A stretch of 64,000 nucleotides of DNA from positions 8,356,252 to 8,420,251 of the forward strand of contig PTFA01000012.1 of assembly GCA_003342895.1 (NCBI GenBank). The letters run 5' to 3'. The DNA comes from Casuarius casuarius (Eukaryota; Chordata; Aves; Casuariiformes; Casuariidae). The notes below the pieces were generated by a model, which saw nothing but the letters and a program-made list of their open reading frames with translations, was not told the DNA's origin and did no database searches. Made by a program: the position numbers and the translations under genes. Numbering within the stretch: the first letter of the stretch is position 1; every line of letters begins with the position of its first letter. Shown here piece after piece: positions 1-13,200 of this stretch.

Positions 1-3000
1 TTGCTAAAAATTGTGTAATAGATGCAGCTAAAATGTAAGTAATCTCAGTCTATACTATATGGTGCAAGATAAAGGTTATCCATTTCTAAAAGAATGAGGA
101 GGTGATGCCACTTTTCTGTGTCTATGTCACATTTATCATCCAAACTGAACAAACATAAATGGTTGTATGTAATGCCAAAGTTTTTAAATGTAAAAGGACT
201 GTATTCCTTCTTGTGAAACTCGAAATATTTCAGTCCTCAAAATAACCAATTATGAAAGTAAACCTGACAGATACCCACTGCTCTCAAGAAACATTAAAGT
301 ATACATCTCCTTTCCACATTTCATTGGGCAGCAATTTTTCTCAGGAATGAGTTGTAAAATGTAGGTTATTTCTAGAGCTTTGGGGAAACATTTGATGGAT
401 AATCAAACTCTGGCAAACACACCTCCTTCAAGCTCGTGAGATAACTGATGGTTGCCTGTTGGGGATATTTGATAAAGTGTAAGCGAAAATTGCTGCACTG
501 AGCCACCAACCCCCCAGAGGAAATGAGGTTTGAGCATCAGAGAGATGGAAAAGATATTAAAAGTGACAGAGAATAGTCTTGGTCCCAAAGGATAACTTCT
601 GTTTAAAAAGTATGTGATTGTTAAAGTCACTATTGCCTTTAATTACTTAATTAATTAACCACACAATCAAAAGTTATAAACTGACTAATCTTTTTCTAAA
701 GGGAATTTACTCACTGGGCAATTTCCCAATCTGCTCACCACATAAGTATTCTTTCCCTTATTGCAAATTCAACCAATCAAATGTGAAATCTGTCACTTCC
801 CTGACTACTACAATATTATTTTTAAACAATTTTTTGCTTAGGGATTTTCTATGTACCTGTGTGTTCATATGTACATATCTATAAAAATAGGTATTTCTAA
901 ATCCAAATGTATATATTTTAAACTGATTATTATTACCACATGTCTAGCTAAATGTCTGAAGGCTAACATTTTGTTAAAGTATATTTGAGCTATGTCAAAA
1001 ATATTTAAAGGGATATCTGACACATCTGTACTTTGCAGTGGAATTCCAGCATTATGTGGCAGAATTTAGTCCATCTACAGGCACACAAGCAACATCCTTT
1101 CCTGTTAAAGTGAAGGAAGTAATCAAAGCATTAGAATTTGACTCTGTTTTGAAGAACGTGTATTTAGAAGACAATTCCTGGTAGACATCTTCCAGTGACT
1201 GCCTCATGTTAGTGTGCTTTCAAAATTACTATTACTCTTTATTCGTTACCCTATTTTTTTATTGTTACTCCTGTTTTCTCCAGAACTGTAGCTACAACTA
1301 CTATAACAGAATATATCTACAATATAACAACAGGGAAAAAAAACAGACTCAAAGATTGCCATTCCATCTAAAGCAATGTTTATTGTTTTCTCTTGCTTTC
1401 TTTTGGTTACTGTTTACATATTTAATTCCTCTCAGGTCCAGAATAACTTCTGCTGTTATACCTATTGAGCTGTATAGACGACTAATCATCTCTCCTGTCT
1501 GGACATTATTTCTTGTCTGTCTTTCCATCTTGAAGACATGTTGCTATATGTGTTAAAAGCACTATTGCACTCCAGCCAATACATATCAATATGTCTGTGT
1601 TAATTCATTGGGCAAGATGTATCACTTAGTATGAAATAATTTAGATTTCTAACACACAAGCTGCTGGTAGCTTCTAAAGCATTCTGGTTCACTTTGTTTT
1701 AAGCTATCGATATTCCAAATCTTTTGGCCACTGTGTAATATCCTGGTTTATGTCATCCTTATGTCATCACTTAAACGAGTTCTAGTGTGGCTGTGCCAAG
1801 ACAATATTGTATTACTTCCTCCTACTTCCTGCAGCTTTTCAGAACTGAGCTTTTTCAGGTTTCTTTCCTCAAGCACTCTGACCCTACATTAACTGTCTGG
1901 CTATTATGCCCTTTCTCATAGTTTTTAGAAACCAGCAAAACAAATTGTTTTCTTAAAGCATAACTGTTTATCTTGATGAACATCAAAACCTATAGTAAAA
2001 AAATTTAAATGAGTTCCGTTTGCAATGGAAAATGTGAGGATTTAGTTCATGAAACTGGAAAAAACATGGATATGATTGCACATCTCATTCATTTGCCTAC
2101 ATGCACATCATATTCATCTACTGAAAAGTAAGTAGTAATTTTTGACTGAGTTCTTGCCCAGTGGGCTCTGTTATATTGATCTCATAAGGTATGGAGAAAG
2201 AGAAGGGCCTTCCTCATTTTTATAAAGCTGCTTAATTCGATTGTAACTTTGCTTTTGAAATGAAATGCAGATTTTTTTCATTCATCCATCTTATAACTGA
2301 AATAACATTTCACAATAGTAGATAAATTACAAAAGACAGTAATGGCATTTGAGGAAATAATTTGCAAATTGTACTTAAGTGAAAAGCTTTCTTAACTACA
2401 GATCAAATTTCACTCAGAAGAAAGCATACATACCCAGGAAGTGTCATATGAGACACTTGAGTTGGTTTGAATCTGGTATCCTATTCTTATTTGGGAAGAT
2501 TATATAAGTATATATGTATAGAAATGTGAAAATGAATACATACCTGCAGATTCCATCCCCTTTCTTATAGGGAGAGAAACCTCCGTTCACACAAACAACG
2601 TTATATTACAGCTTCTAAAAGTATATATTTTTTTAATTTTGAAAAAATTAGAACTTCCATATCTTGTGAATATGCTAATTATTATTGTATCTTTGAGCTT
2701 AATTGCCCTGAAGGATATTCTTTCATCAATTTGTCTAATTACTTTCTGAACCAATGTGAGCTTTTGACATGTATAAAAACCTGTGGTGACAAGTTCCGCC
2801 AGTTCTTTCCACCATATAAAAAAGTACTTTTTTTGCTCATTTTCAAACTGCCCTCTGATGATTTTCTGCAATGGCTGCTAGTTCACACATGACGAAAAAT
2901 AGTGGAGAATAGTTTGTAAGTCAATTTCTTCATAATATTTATGATTTTATACACCTCTGTCAAGAGCTATTTCTCATCACTGAATGGGAGGGCTGGTATA

Positions 3001-3576
3001 GCAATTGCTGTGAAAGGCTAGACAAAGATTTGTGGTGATAAAGAGCCAGTGGAGAGAGGAGGAGAAAAGATATCAAAGCAAGAATATAAAAATTATGCTG
3101 GCAACATCATGAGAAGAGAGGAGATAGATAGGTATTACTGTGCTTTTCTTTCTCACAGGTACAGAAGTTTGCTATCTGATCTCCTGCCCCAGCAGTAGTA
3201 TCCCAGCTCATCTATTTATCTTCTTCGTGTTACTCTCTCCTTCACTCTTCTCCTTTACCTCTTACTTTCTTCACATTTTTTCTCCTCCCAATAAAACATA
3301 CTTTATTCTGTTCCTTCTAAAACATATTCATCCTTGATCTTGTAAGTCTTTTCCACTTAAACAAAATCATCTTGTGGAGTTTACCAATTATATCATTTTA
3401 GCTTAATCTCCAAACCAGCTCTTTATCCTTATCATCTACTTCTGGACCAGCTGTAAGCTGTGTTCGCTAGGGAATCAAGGAAAGGATCTCTTCTTAGTCC
3501 TTCCTTATAGATAGCTTGCTACATTTAGGGGATGAGTAATTCAGTCCTTTGCCTTCCATGCTCCTCTCCTCCCAAG
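1..3576. other. AT-rich non-coding DNA
   Basis: I see no gene, recognisable transposon or tandem array here. Open frames of 65-116 codons (for example 1206-1556 +) translate into Phe/Leu/Cys/Tyr-rich strings typical of chance frames in AT-rich DNA, and lack coding-like composition. It is probably intergenic or intronic. Confidence 0.6.
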
Positions 3577-3639
3577 AATTGCTCAGGAGATCTGCCTAGG
3601 CAGTGGAGCGCGTATAGAGCTGGATACACCACCTGCCAG
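3577..3639 (+). other. possible short exon (weak)
   Basis: A long pyrimidine tract ends in 'ctctcctcccaag' and is followed by 63 nt open in one frame (start NCSGDLPRQW), then 'gccag' and a GT donor (gtactgg) that is only moderate. The segment contains a CpG pair (gagcgcgta), which is rare in its surroundings. The length is a multiple of three and both ends are phase 0. With only 21 codons the open frame carries almost no statistical weight, and the product is not recognised. Confidence 0.12.
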
Positions 3640-5410
3640 GTACTGGTGATCTAAGCCAGAGACACTCAGAGCTGTCATGTTACTCTCACGGATCTTCAGC
3701 TAAATGGTAGGAAGACAGAAGTGGGAACAGCCAAGGGCCATGAAATGGCCCAGAGAGTGCAAGTGAAAATCAGCCACTGGGGTGTTTTTGAAACACAGAT
3801 AATGTCCGGTGGTATTCACTTTACTGCAGTTTCTAAAAGAATTTGAAATGAAAGTCCCAATAAATGAAACTTTTTTTAAAGAGGATTGATAGACTAAGGA
3901 AACCTCCTCTTGAACTATATGCATCACAAAGTTGTTTGTTCACAGCTGGCAAAATCAATTGTTTTCTGGTGTGTCTGTGTCCTTAGAGATCAAACATTTG
4001 ATCCGACAATCATGATTGTTTCAAAGGTTTTGAGTTAAAAACTTAAAATGACTTTAAAGAACCAAAGGAAAATAACAGCCTTACTTTATTGGCATTGCAG
4101 TCAATTGATTTTCTTAGAAAGCTCTTGGTAACTATCTAATAGTCAGAGTCTGAATTTTCCAGCTTAACCACCTTCCATTGGAAAACTGAAAGCAATTTTC
4201 TTTTCATTTGAAGATGGGTTACGCAGTTTAGTGGGGGGTGAAGTTCTGATACTTAAAGCACACATTTTGCCAAGTAAGTACTTTGAAGCTTCTTTAAACA
4301 GAATTGAATTACTTATGCTAACGGGTATCTAAGAGAGGTTTAATGATTTCAACAAGTTTAAAAACATACTGCTTACAGTGCTGGAAGCTGTTATATACTT
4401 TCCTGCAAACTGGGGCACTTCAAAGTTTTAAATCTCCCATCTGAAACTGTATAATCCTAAATCTGATATACCATAAACATAAGTTATTTTCAGGAAAGTA
4501 TTACCAACGCAGACAGAAAACCTTCTTCAAAATGAAAACAGAATAGAGAGCACAAGACATATAACAGTGAATTAAGAATGAGTGAAACATATTTAAGAGC
4601 TTTTTCTTATCACTCTGTTCCTCTGCTGGCAAGATCTGTAAAAAGAGGAGATACTTCTACTATGCTGTAGTTTGTTCTGTTTTGCCTATTTTGTCATTTC
4701 TTGTGAAAACTCAGACTGCTTTTCTCTGGTGACTCTGTATAAGAATTCCTTTATCCCTCTTAGACTCTTGCAAGTTACCAAGTGTTACTTTCCATTCACC
4801 CTATCTTCTCCGATGCTAACTTCCATAATTTTCTGCTATACTAGGTTCTTTACTTTCACATGTTTATTTTTTTCTGGTAATGGGTAAACATTTTATATGT
4901 AAAGAAAGTTGTAATTCATTGATGTAATGCCAAATCTTTGAATTATTTGTTCTTGCTAAAGGCATTCTCATGTTTTATGGATCCTTTCCTGCCAGATACT
5001 GAATTTACATGTGCTGGTACTGCAGGTCTGTGATGCATAAACCCAAAGTCACACTTCGTGAGTGATTTATAGAGGTGATGTCATAGCCAGGAGCAACCGG
5101 TTAAAAATGTGAGCAGCCAGTTAGTTTGAATATTTGAAATAATCAATTAGAATTTCTGAACTGTCTTATAGACCATACAAAATCCATTAGGCTCACGATG
5201 CCATGCACCAAAACAGCACCAGGGCCAGCCCAAGCGATAAAACTTAACAAAGAAAATAGCTAGTCAGGTATTAGATCTGGTAAACCTCATCTAAGTTGAT
5301 CCTGCTTCCTTCTAACCTTCCTGCTTTTGTCTGTTCTCCTTCGTCATCCTTCACATCTATTTATATAACCTGTCATCCAATACTTCATTTGTAAGCACTT
5401 TAAGACAGGG
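3640..5410. other. AT-rich non-coding DNA
   Basis: Nothing recognisable. Short chance frames only, with no CpG enrichment and no repeat family that I can name. Confidence 0.55.
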
Positions 5411-5438
5411 ATTTATTATTATTATTATTATTATTATT
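5411..5438. repeat. (TTA)n microsatellite
   Basis: About nine uninterrupted copies of the trinucleotide ATT/TTA, flanked by 'gacaggg' and 'gctggtactg'. It is likely to be length-polymorphic. Confidence 0.95.
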
Positions 5439-7200
5439 GCTGGTACTGCTATTCTGTTAGTATGTGGCTGGCACAGGAGGAACCTGGTATTATTACAGCA
5501 CAAATAAATAAATATATGCATACATAAATTCTTCACACACAAAGAAGAACTTCTGTGAGGAAGTTGGAGCCAATTGGGCAGAACTATACCCTACCATTCT
5601 TGTGGAAATCTTTGGCTGAATCCTGAAGGTGCTTGGCAATATTGACTTATCTCTCTGCATTATTTTCAGCATAAATTGCAAATGTTCTCTTCAAGCATGT
5701 ATAAATGTATGGTTAATTTCCTGTAACACACAGAAAAGGCAATACTTAGAATATTTGTCTATTTATAAGGCCAAACATTCTGTTGAACCCCACTCTATAT
5801 TACATGCTAATGGTTTTTTTTTCAGTTGCAGAGCTTTTCAAACTGTATTTTAGTGTCAACAACTTATAGTTAAATAATTTACTGGATATTCTTCTGTGTG
5901 ATATTTGTTTAGAACCTGCAGGAGAGCCAAATCCTTAGAAGCCCAAGTCTGTTTCCAAATCTGACAGTCATGTAGGACACTGTCCTGTCCACATTTCAGC
6001 ATTTCCAGGTACCTGGCTCTGGGCAATCAGCTGCTCAGAACCTTATTCAGATCATCTGAATCCCTCCTGAAGGCTTACTCAGCTGTCTCTGCTAAGAAAG
6101 ATAAGCTTCCAGCTGTATTTACTCACCACATATGTTGATCAGCTGTGATAGCTCTCACACTCTTCTACAGGGAAATTGTCTGGGGTTAGACTTTGCCAGT
6201 TAATAGACTGGGTCAAGGAGATCCAGACTGAGAAAGTAACTGAGATATCAGAGGATCTCATATTAATGGCAGAAGGAAATGAATAGCAGGTAAAGGTAAA
6301 TTACTGGGTACTTAATAAATCTGAATCCTAGAATCATTATAGAAAAGCACAAAGAGAAATCAAGGAAAAGGAAAGGGCATATGAGGTATATAAATCAAGA
6401 AGATTACTGCTACTATAGTCAGTAGATTAACCTCAACTTTTAAATGATTGAAAAATTGGTAAGTAGATTGAAAATGAAAGGAAGATTGTGCAAGACAAGA
6501 GGACATGTAATAGATGATTTTACAGGCTCATCAGAAGCAGAAATTGGAGAAGACTGTAAGCCCATTAAGGAAAGAAAAGAACTTGCTAACAAAGGATGTG
6601 TGCAGTCCTTAGAAATAATGGTTTATTTGTTTCAGTTTGAGCCAAAGAGGCAATAAGGGCTAGCAAATATAATTATAAAATCAGAAGTTTCATCTCTGGA
6701 AAGCATAAAAGACACTGAGGAAAAGAAACATGGCTTTAAGTTTTTGGCTTTTATTATTGTAATTATTACTAATTAGAAAAGATCTTGCAAGCTGTAGTGT
6801 GTATACAGTAGTATTCTTATAGAGTTACAGTGAAAGTAAAAGGGTTCTGTGTTGTAACAGATTTTCGTGATCCAAAACAGTGTGCTGGAAACAGAATTAA
6901 ATCTCAAGGAGTGACTTCTAGAGTCATCTATGTTTCTGTGATCAGAAGATGTGACTGCAGCAGGTGCGTACTCAGAGCTCACTCTTTTACACTTACTTTT
7001 GCTCCACCACCAGGAAAGTTGCAACACTAAAGCAAAAATTACTGACTATCATGTGCAGAGGTAGTGTTTCCAGCTGAAGTTAGCATTGGCTTGAGAGAGA
7101 AAAGGTGATAAGAAAATTGCACATAAAAAAGGAAATTTGAAATTTAGATTGGAGGCAGATGGCAAGCTGGACTCAGTGGGCTTCATCTTACAGGTGAAAC
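5439..7200. other. non-coding DNA
   Basis: No gene recognised. The part around 6150-6720 is purine-rich on the + strand with short Lys/Glu/Arg-rich open frames (for example 6444-6656). That could be the relic of a LINE reading frame, but I could not match it to a specific domain. Confidence 0.4.
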
Positions 7201-7241
7201 TTTTTTTTTTCTTTTTCTTTTAATTTGGGGGGGGCGGGGGG
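7201..7241. repeat. T-rich tract followed by G8CG6
   Basis: A T10 run with C-interrupted T stretches is followed after 'aattt' by eight Gs, one C and six Gs. The G-runs could form a quadruplex on the + strand, and the tract is prone to sequencing error. Confidence 0.9.
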
Positions 7242-9705
7242 AGAGAAGCTTTTCTTCAGTATAGAAGGTTTAGTACCAAATCATTAGCACTGGCAAAACT
7301 GGAAGTAGATCAGTGCGTTCTAGCTGAAAATCTAGCATGCAAATGATACAAGTCAGACAAATAGACTTACAGAAAGTAAGCAATTGCCTGAAGAGCTTGT
7401 TTGCCTCGCAATGGAGAGAATATGATCTGAAAGTCAACATGAAAAAAACATGCTAATGTAAAGCCATTTTGTACAGTGTACCAAAAATTAGCTAAAAAAA
7501 CTGAAGCAGAAGGAAAAAAATTACTCCAATCAGGCAAATAGACAATGCCTGACTGGCAGAGATATCCTCATGCTTTGTTTTAACCAGAGGTTGATTCCTG
7601 ACCCATACAGTTGTGCAAGGAGAAACCCAGAACGTAGACTTGGTAAACCTCTAAAACTTCATTTGATCATCACTGTGTGTTGATGAGCACTGTATCAAAA
7701 GACAGTTAAAGCTTTGATTGTTTCAGCTGTATCCACAATAGGAACACTGTGTAAAGTTTACCAGTGTAGATATACAGGAAAAGTGCTTCTAGTATAGGCA
7801 GTATGGCCTTCTTAAGTATACAAATTAAAAAATGCTGTACTGTGTTTCTATAATACAGCATGTATTAGAAAATGTGTGAACAAAGCTTTGCATTTAACTT
7901 GAGATTCTGGTAGCATCATGAAGCACTCAGACTGCACTCTGTGGCTGATTATGATCCTATTAGAAGTTATAGAAATGCAATTTGTGCACAGAGCCTTGTA
8001 ATTCACAACTGCTTTTTGTTTATGTTACATTAAACACTCTGTGCTGTCAAATATACCTTACACAGAAAAATAAATAAAAATGGAGATCTAAAGTAAGTAA
8101 TGTCTCAACATTGTACTCATGAAATAATAGTCGTTGCCAGGGTATATATGGTTTCTATGTGTAGTTCACCTTACAGCTACTAACTACACTGTAAAACAAG
8201 CCTTTCATTAATGCTGGCCAGGAGATAGGCTTACCTCATTAGTTCAGATTTGTTAACCCATTTATCATAACACTTCAGCACTGAAACTGGACCCCAGCCA
8301 TCATTCTGTTTTTCACACTCACATTCCCAAGGTACAGATATTCTATATGTTTTTAAACTTTACACTGTTGGTAAAGGAAAGCAGTATCATCACTTTGGTA
8401 TGTTTCAATCTGTTGTGGAACACAAAGTGATAATGAGGAACAGTGAATAAGAAAATTATTTCCTCCTTGTTAATCATTTTATAGAGTCAGGCTGACCCAG
8501 TTTGTAATTTATCTCCAGAGACGGTCAGATTTCATAAATGTACACAACCAAGCCTGTGCTGGGAATCTGAAACTAAAACAAGAAACTTGAAATAACCCTA
8601 GAGAAAACTGTGTAATCTTGGTCAGCATATCACCTGCTATATTATGTCTTTACCATGACATGTCTGCTTTTTGTAGAAAAAAGGAAAAAGCTGCAGAGAA
8701 CCTCTGTATTTTAGGAGGGTGCTGTATTACTACTTAAAACATTTCTGGGCATCACATTTATCAACCTATGCAACCAGACTCATCTATGCTCTACCTGTGC
8801 AGAGCTTTCCTCCCATTTTTCGGACAATACACAATAGTAGGTATTGTTCCTATCAATGCACTTTAGGATTTATTCATAGTTATAAACTGAAAAGTGTATT
8901 AAAAGTCTGTAATTCTTCTGTATTCCATTTATTATATAGTTAGAGACGAAGATAATTTTGGGGCGGCATTCACAGCAGGATGGCACTTTCTGGAATTACT
9001 TGCGTATCTTCTTTTCCCCTGCAAAACAGATTTCCCACTGTAGCAACCTGTGACACTTTTGCTAACAAAATGTCTTCAGGGTGAAGGTGATTGATCACAC
9101 AGCAAAGTCTCAGACTATGCTGGCTTTGAAGAACTTAGCTGGGAGAATTCTGATTTCCTGAGGTGAAGCTGCCTGCCTGAAGGTGATGCCAGGAGTTATT
9201 TTGCAAGACTTAAGTTGCATCATGCTGAAATTGCCCTCCTTTATAATGCCTTCTTCTCATCAAATTGGAGCTAACTTTGCAGATATATATTATTTCCTGG
9301 TTGCCACTCTCTGAATTATTATGTCGTTATCTTAACCTTTTCATTAACTATCAGGACTAAAGTAAATATTATGGGGGCTGGATTACCTGAACGAAAGCAT
9401 GTGTAAAGAACAACATTAATTATGAGTCACACACATAGTAAAGCATTACATAGCATTGTAAAATGTTGTAGCTGATTGAGTGCAAGTCTGCAGAGGTGTT
9501 TACTATGTCACTGAGTGAGCCAAGATTGCCCAGTGCTCTTTGGGAATCAGAGCTGAAACAATCTGCTACAGCTTTTGTGGGAGGGGCAGGTCCAAAACAT
9601 GACAAATTTTGGTCTAGGCTCTCGGGGGTGTCAAGCAACACAACTCACTAATATCACAAGATAATATATATCAGGAATCAAGTGCTTTCTGTTACGATGT
9701 TTAGA
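7242..9705. other. AT-rich non-coding DNA
   Basis: No gene or named repeat recognised. A 73-codon - strand frame at 9641-9420 has somewhat protein-like composition but no convincing splice or start context. Confidence 0.5.
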
Positions 9706-10050
9706 TCATAAGAACATAAAAAAGTCATCATGGGTCAAACCAATGAGTGTCCACAGCAGTGGCAGTAAGATATGTTAGTTAGCAAGAGCATGAGAGGCTG
9801 ACTGCTGCCTGAGATCCTTGAATGCTCACAAGCACCAGATTAGCGATATTAGAGGTTACATCTTTGCCTAGCCCTTTCATAGATCTGTTGTCTATGAATT
9901 GGTCTAACTTCTGAATTAGGACCTGCCACTTTTGAACATACTGATATCGTCTGCCTTCAAATCTGCTTGCGGCAATAAGTTACAAAAATTCATATAGGAA
10001 TTTTTAGTAGATGCTCAAGTCCTTTAATTCTCCATCATGTCATACAAGTG
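9706..10050 (-). mobile_element. old CR1/L3-type LINE 3' fragment
   Basis: The + strand begins 'tcataagaacataaaaa' followed by 'atcatgggtcaaaccaatg', then text resembling 'tctatgaattggtctaact' and 'gcaataagttacaaaa'. This matches, in order, the reverse-complemented tail of the old CR1 subfamilies abundant in turtles and crocodilians (ataagaacataag, gggtcagaccaatgg, atgaacttatctaattc, gcaatgagttccacagg). It is strongly diverged, so it is an old insertion shared widely across sauropsids. The 3' tail lies at the low-coordinate end, so the element is on the - strand. The far border is uncertain. Confidence 0.6.
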
Positions 10051-10221
10051 ATACAGTTTTTAGTAGGGGAATAAACTGGGATGTTTTCTATACTTTTTCC
10101 CTCCACTGTCTACACTGGCACCTGATTAAGGTTGGCGGACTATCTGATGGCCTTCGGTGCACACCCTTTTCCTCTATGAATCCTCTGATGATACTTCCAT
10201 CTTCTGTTTTTTCCTCTTTTT

Positions 10222-10252
10222 CAGATGTCATCTGATATAGCAGATGTCATCT
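10222..10252. repeat. 19-bp partial tandem duplication
   Basis: The 12-mer cagatgtcatct occurs at 10222-10233 and again at 10241-10252, giving a 19-bp period with about 1.6 copies. It is a local slippage duplication with no evident function. Confidence 0.85.
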
Positions 10253-13200
10253 TTCCATGCTACCATTCTGTAAATAAAAGTAGTTCATTACCAGTCTGGA
10301 ACACTTTTGAACCACGGTCTATCTCCCATGGAAGCAAAGTGCATTTTCACTTTATCTCTTATCAGGTTGACCTTGTAAAACTTATACCTATATATTTGAT
10401 AGTTTAATCCTTTTATTTTACACTGATGAACTCTCATTACATTTTTTGTTAATGTATTTATTTTGGCCCAAGACATTGGTATTTTTGGTCTTAAAGTACA
10501 CCTTTATATATACTTCCTTACCTAGACAACTCTAGATGCTACATAATTCTTGAGAAGAGGTAGAGAGTAGGCTTGACACATGGTCATTTGCACATATTAT
10601 GTGCTATGTGTAAAGGGTCCTTCATGCCCACAGTATGTCTAGTAGTATCACAAACACCCCATCTTCCCACATTCCCACAAGTTTGAACTTGTGGGTATAC
10701 AATTTCCATCTCAAACTGCATCAGAAGCATTTATAAAATGTCTATATAGCTGTCTAAAAGCATCAAACTATTACATCTCCATGTAAATAGCTGACTCACT
10801 ATAAAGAATATGCAGTTGCTAAATTCACACAAGTAGGAACAGCTAGGTAGCCCTTCTGGCATTTCGGTCCAAATGAGGAAATTCTATTCCTCTTTGACAA
10901 AATCATGAGCTTCATCCATGCAAAAATCTCTATGACAAAACAATAAGCTTAGAGTCACCAAAAAGAAAAACTGCTGACATCCCTTAAAATATTGACATGA
11001 TTAAAAACATTTTCTAGTTACTTCTAATTTCCTTTTCAAAGCTCAGCTCACTGTTTCAAACGGGTGCTTATTAAATCCATCACAACCTTCAGCTCGGTAA
11101 AGCAAAGGAAAAAGACATAGATAAGCAAGTAATATTACCAAGGCAGGACATATTCAGCCAGTTTTATTTCACACTTTGCTTTAAAACAGTAGACCAATAA
11201 CCCAGAATCTCATCGCTCTCTGCTCTGCTCCAAGAACCCCTTTCAGCTGTCATCGTAGCCGCGCACTTTGTTTTGTGAACTTTCTATGCTCTTTTATTTA
11301 CTATTAATATGATTCCCCCTGCTTTCTGCTATTTTGCTTTATTTATATTTTAACCAGTGGATTGAATTCTTGGAGGCTGTGATAATAAAGATAACATCAT
11401 GACAATAGAAATAGCCATTCAGGAACTTACAGTCATTGCATTAACAAAATGTCATACAAAAGGAAAAAAGTTCTGAACTAACAGATGGATATATAAAATT
11501 AAAATTACGACTACAAACACAAAGTTATTTCTCCGTTCTTCATCCCAATCCAGTAAATTTTGACAACAGATTTTTCTTTTGCCAAAATATTCATCTTACA
11601 TTAATGACGAATTGAGACAGAATTGCTCTGGTAGAGCAGTTCCTAGACCACAGTCGAGTTGAAACTATGGAAACATTTGTAGTGTAAGACACTATTAAGA
11701 AGAATAAACTGTTCTAGCTTTTAAAGGAAAACCTTGCTCATATATCTTGCTCAAAAACATGTTTTTATACTCTGTATTCTTTTGGGGACCAGATACTGAT
11801 GAGTTCTTTTAATTCTTTTAATCCTTAAGATGAATTTCTAGCCCCGCTGAAGTGAAGGGCAACTTTCCCAAGGCTTTTAAACAGGTTAAGGTTTCACTTT
11901 CTGTCTGACTCAAAATATACTTTTGCTGGAAATTTTACATTATTATTTTTCTTTTCCAAACAGGCTTGTTTTATCCATCAATATGTTAGAATAACAAGCA
12001 AATCCTCTTCAAGCAATTCTCTGAAAAAAATCTTCTTTTTTAAAACTCTGGGTTTTGTATCTATATGCTCTGCTCTTCTGAGAAATATTAAACTTCTGGG
12101 GTGCATGAAGAGCATGCTTTAAGATGTTCATCTTGTCAGGAATATGCTTGGTATCAAATAAAAAGTGCATTACTGCCACATTAACTGTTATTTGTTATTT
12201 GAGTGTGGAGCGTGAGGTTTTTTTATTGTTCTTGTAGTAGTATGGCTCATTCTACTACTGTAAAGCACTGTGATACATAACAGTGGACTATAAATTAATA
12301 AATAATAAAAATAACCATCCCTCCAGGCTCTTTGTACAATATGAGCAGCCTAAAGTGAGTGGCTTTCTAACCTTTTACTCAAATGTCATTTTTATTAAGC
12401 AGGAGCCAATCGATGCTGCAGATGATTTCATAAGGCAAGCTTAGAGCCCCCTATCTGTTTCAATTTAATTCTATAATTCCAAAATGATTACCATTTGAAC
12501 CTGACTAGAGATAGGTACTTGATGTGACTGCAAAAAGGCAGCGCGTAAGTGTTAAAACCTTTGTAACTGCTGCTGCTGCATTTATCTCCACACCATCAGT
12601 TGGCTGTTGGTAATTTTTTGATGGTGCTACAGAAAATCCCGAGAAAGATGCTGCCAGGTCCTTGTTCATGCTGTGAAAGTGACTATATTAAGCTAATTTT
12701 TTGGATGTGTTTTCTGGTGGTATTGCTTAAGCAAATGAGTTTTGCTATTTTGCAGCTGGGCCAGATACTAATAATGTTTTTATTAGCCTGGTAAAAACAG
12801 TGGTGTCCTGGGCCACCGGGCCACTTCTCATTTATAATTTTGTATGCTGAATAATGATCCTAATGTAAACATGATCAATCACTGAACTGACTAGCACAGG
12901 TGTCAGAGCAGAATAGAATTTAATGGAGGGAAATGTCTCAGGCTCGGTACGAACTCCCTTAAACTCATAGCCTGTTAATGGAGACTGTGAGGACATAGAC
13001 CATTATAGAAGCCTAGCAAAGTGAATCATCTGCTAAAATATTAAAACATAAAGATCAATGGGATGGAGATGAAATGGTGTTAACATGAACATAAGAGCAT
13101 ACGAATTAAAATAGTGTTGCACTTAAATGAGTTGCCCTTTTATTGTTTGATAGCTTACATATAGAAACACTATCAAATATAAACAATGCTATCATGTTTC

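Noticed and set aside
6150..6720. possible LINE ORF relic (Lys/Glu/Arg-rich frames)
   Set aside because: No domain motif and no 3' tail; purine-rich DNA gives such translations by itself.
6992..7022. 30-nt - strand segment between an acceptor-like and a gtaagt-like site
   Set aside because: Too short to be evaluated; two frames open; considered coincidence.
9420..9641. 73-codon - strand frame with protein-like composition
   Set aside because: No conserved motif, no good acceptor or donor in phase, and one of many frames of this length.
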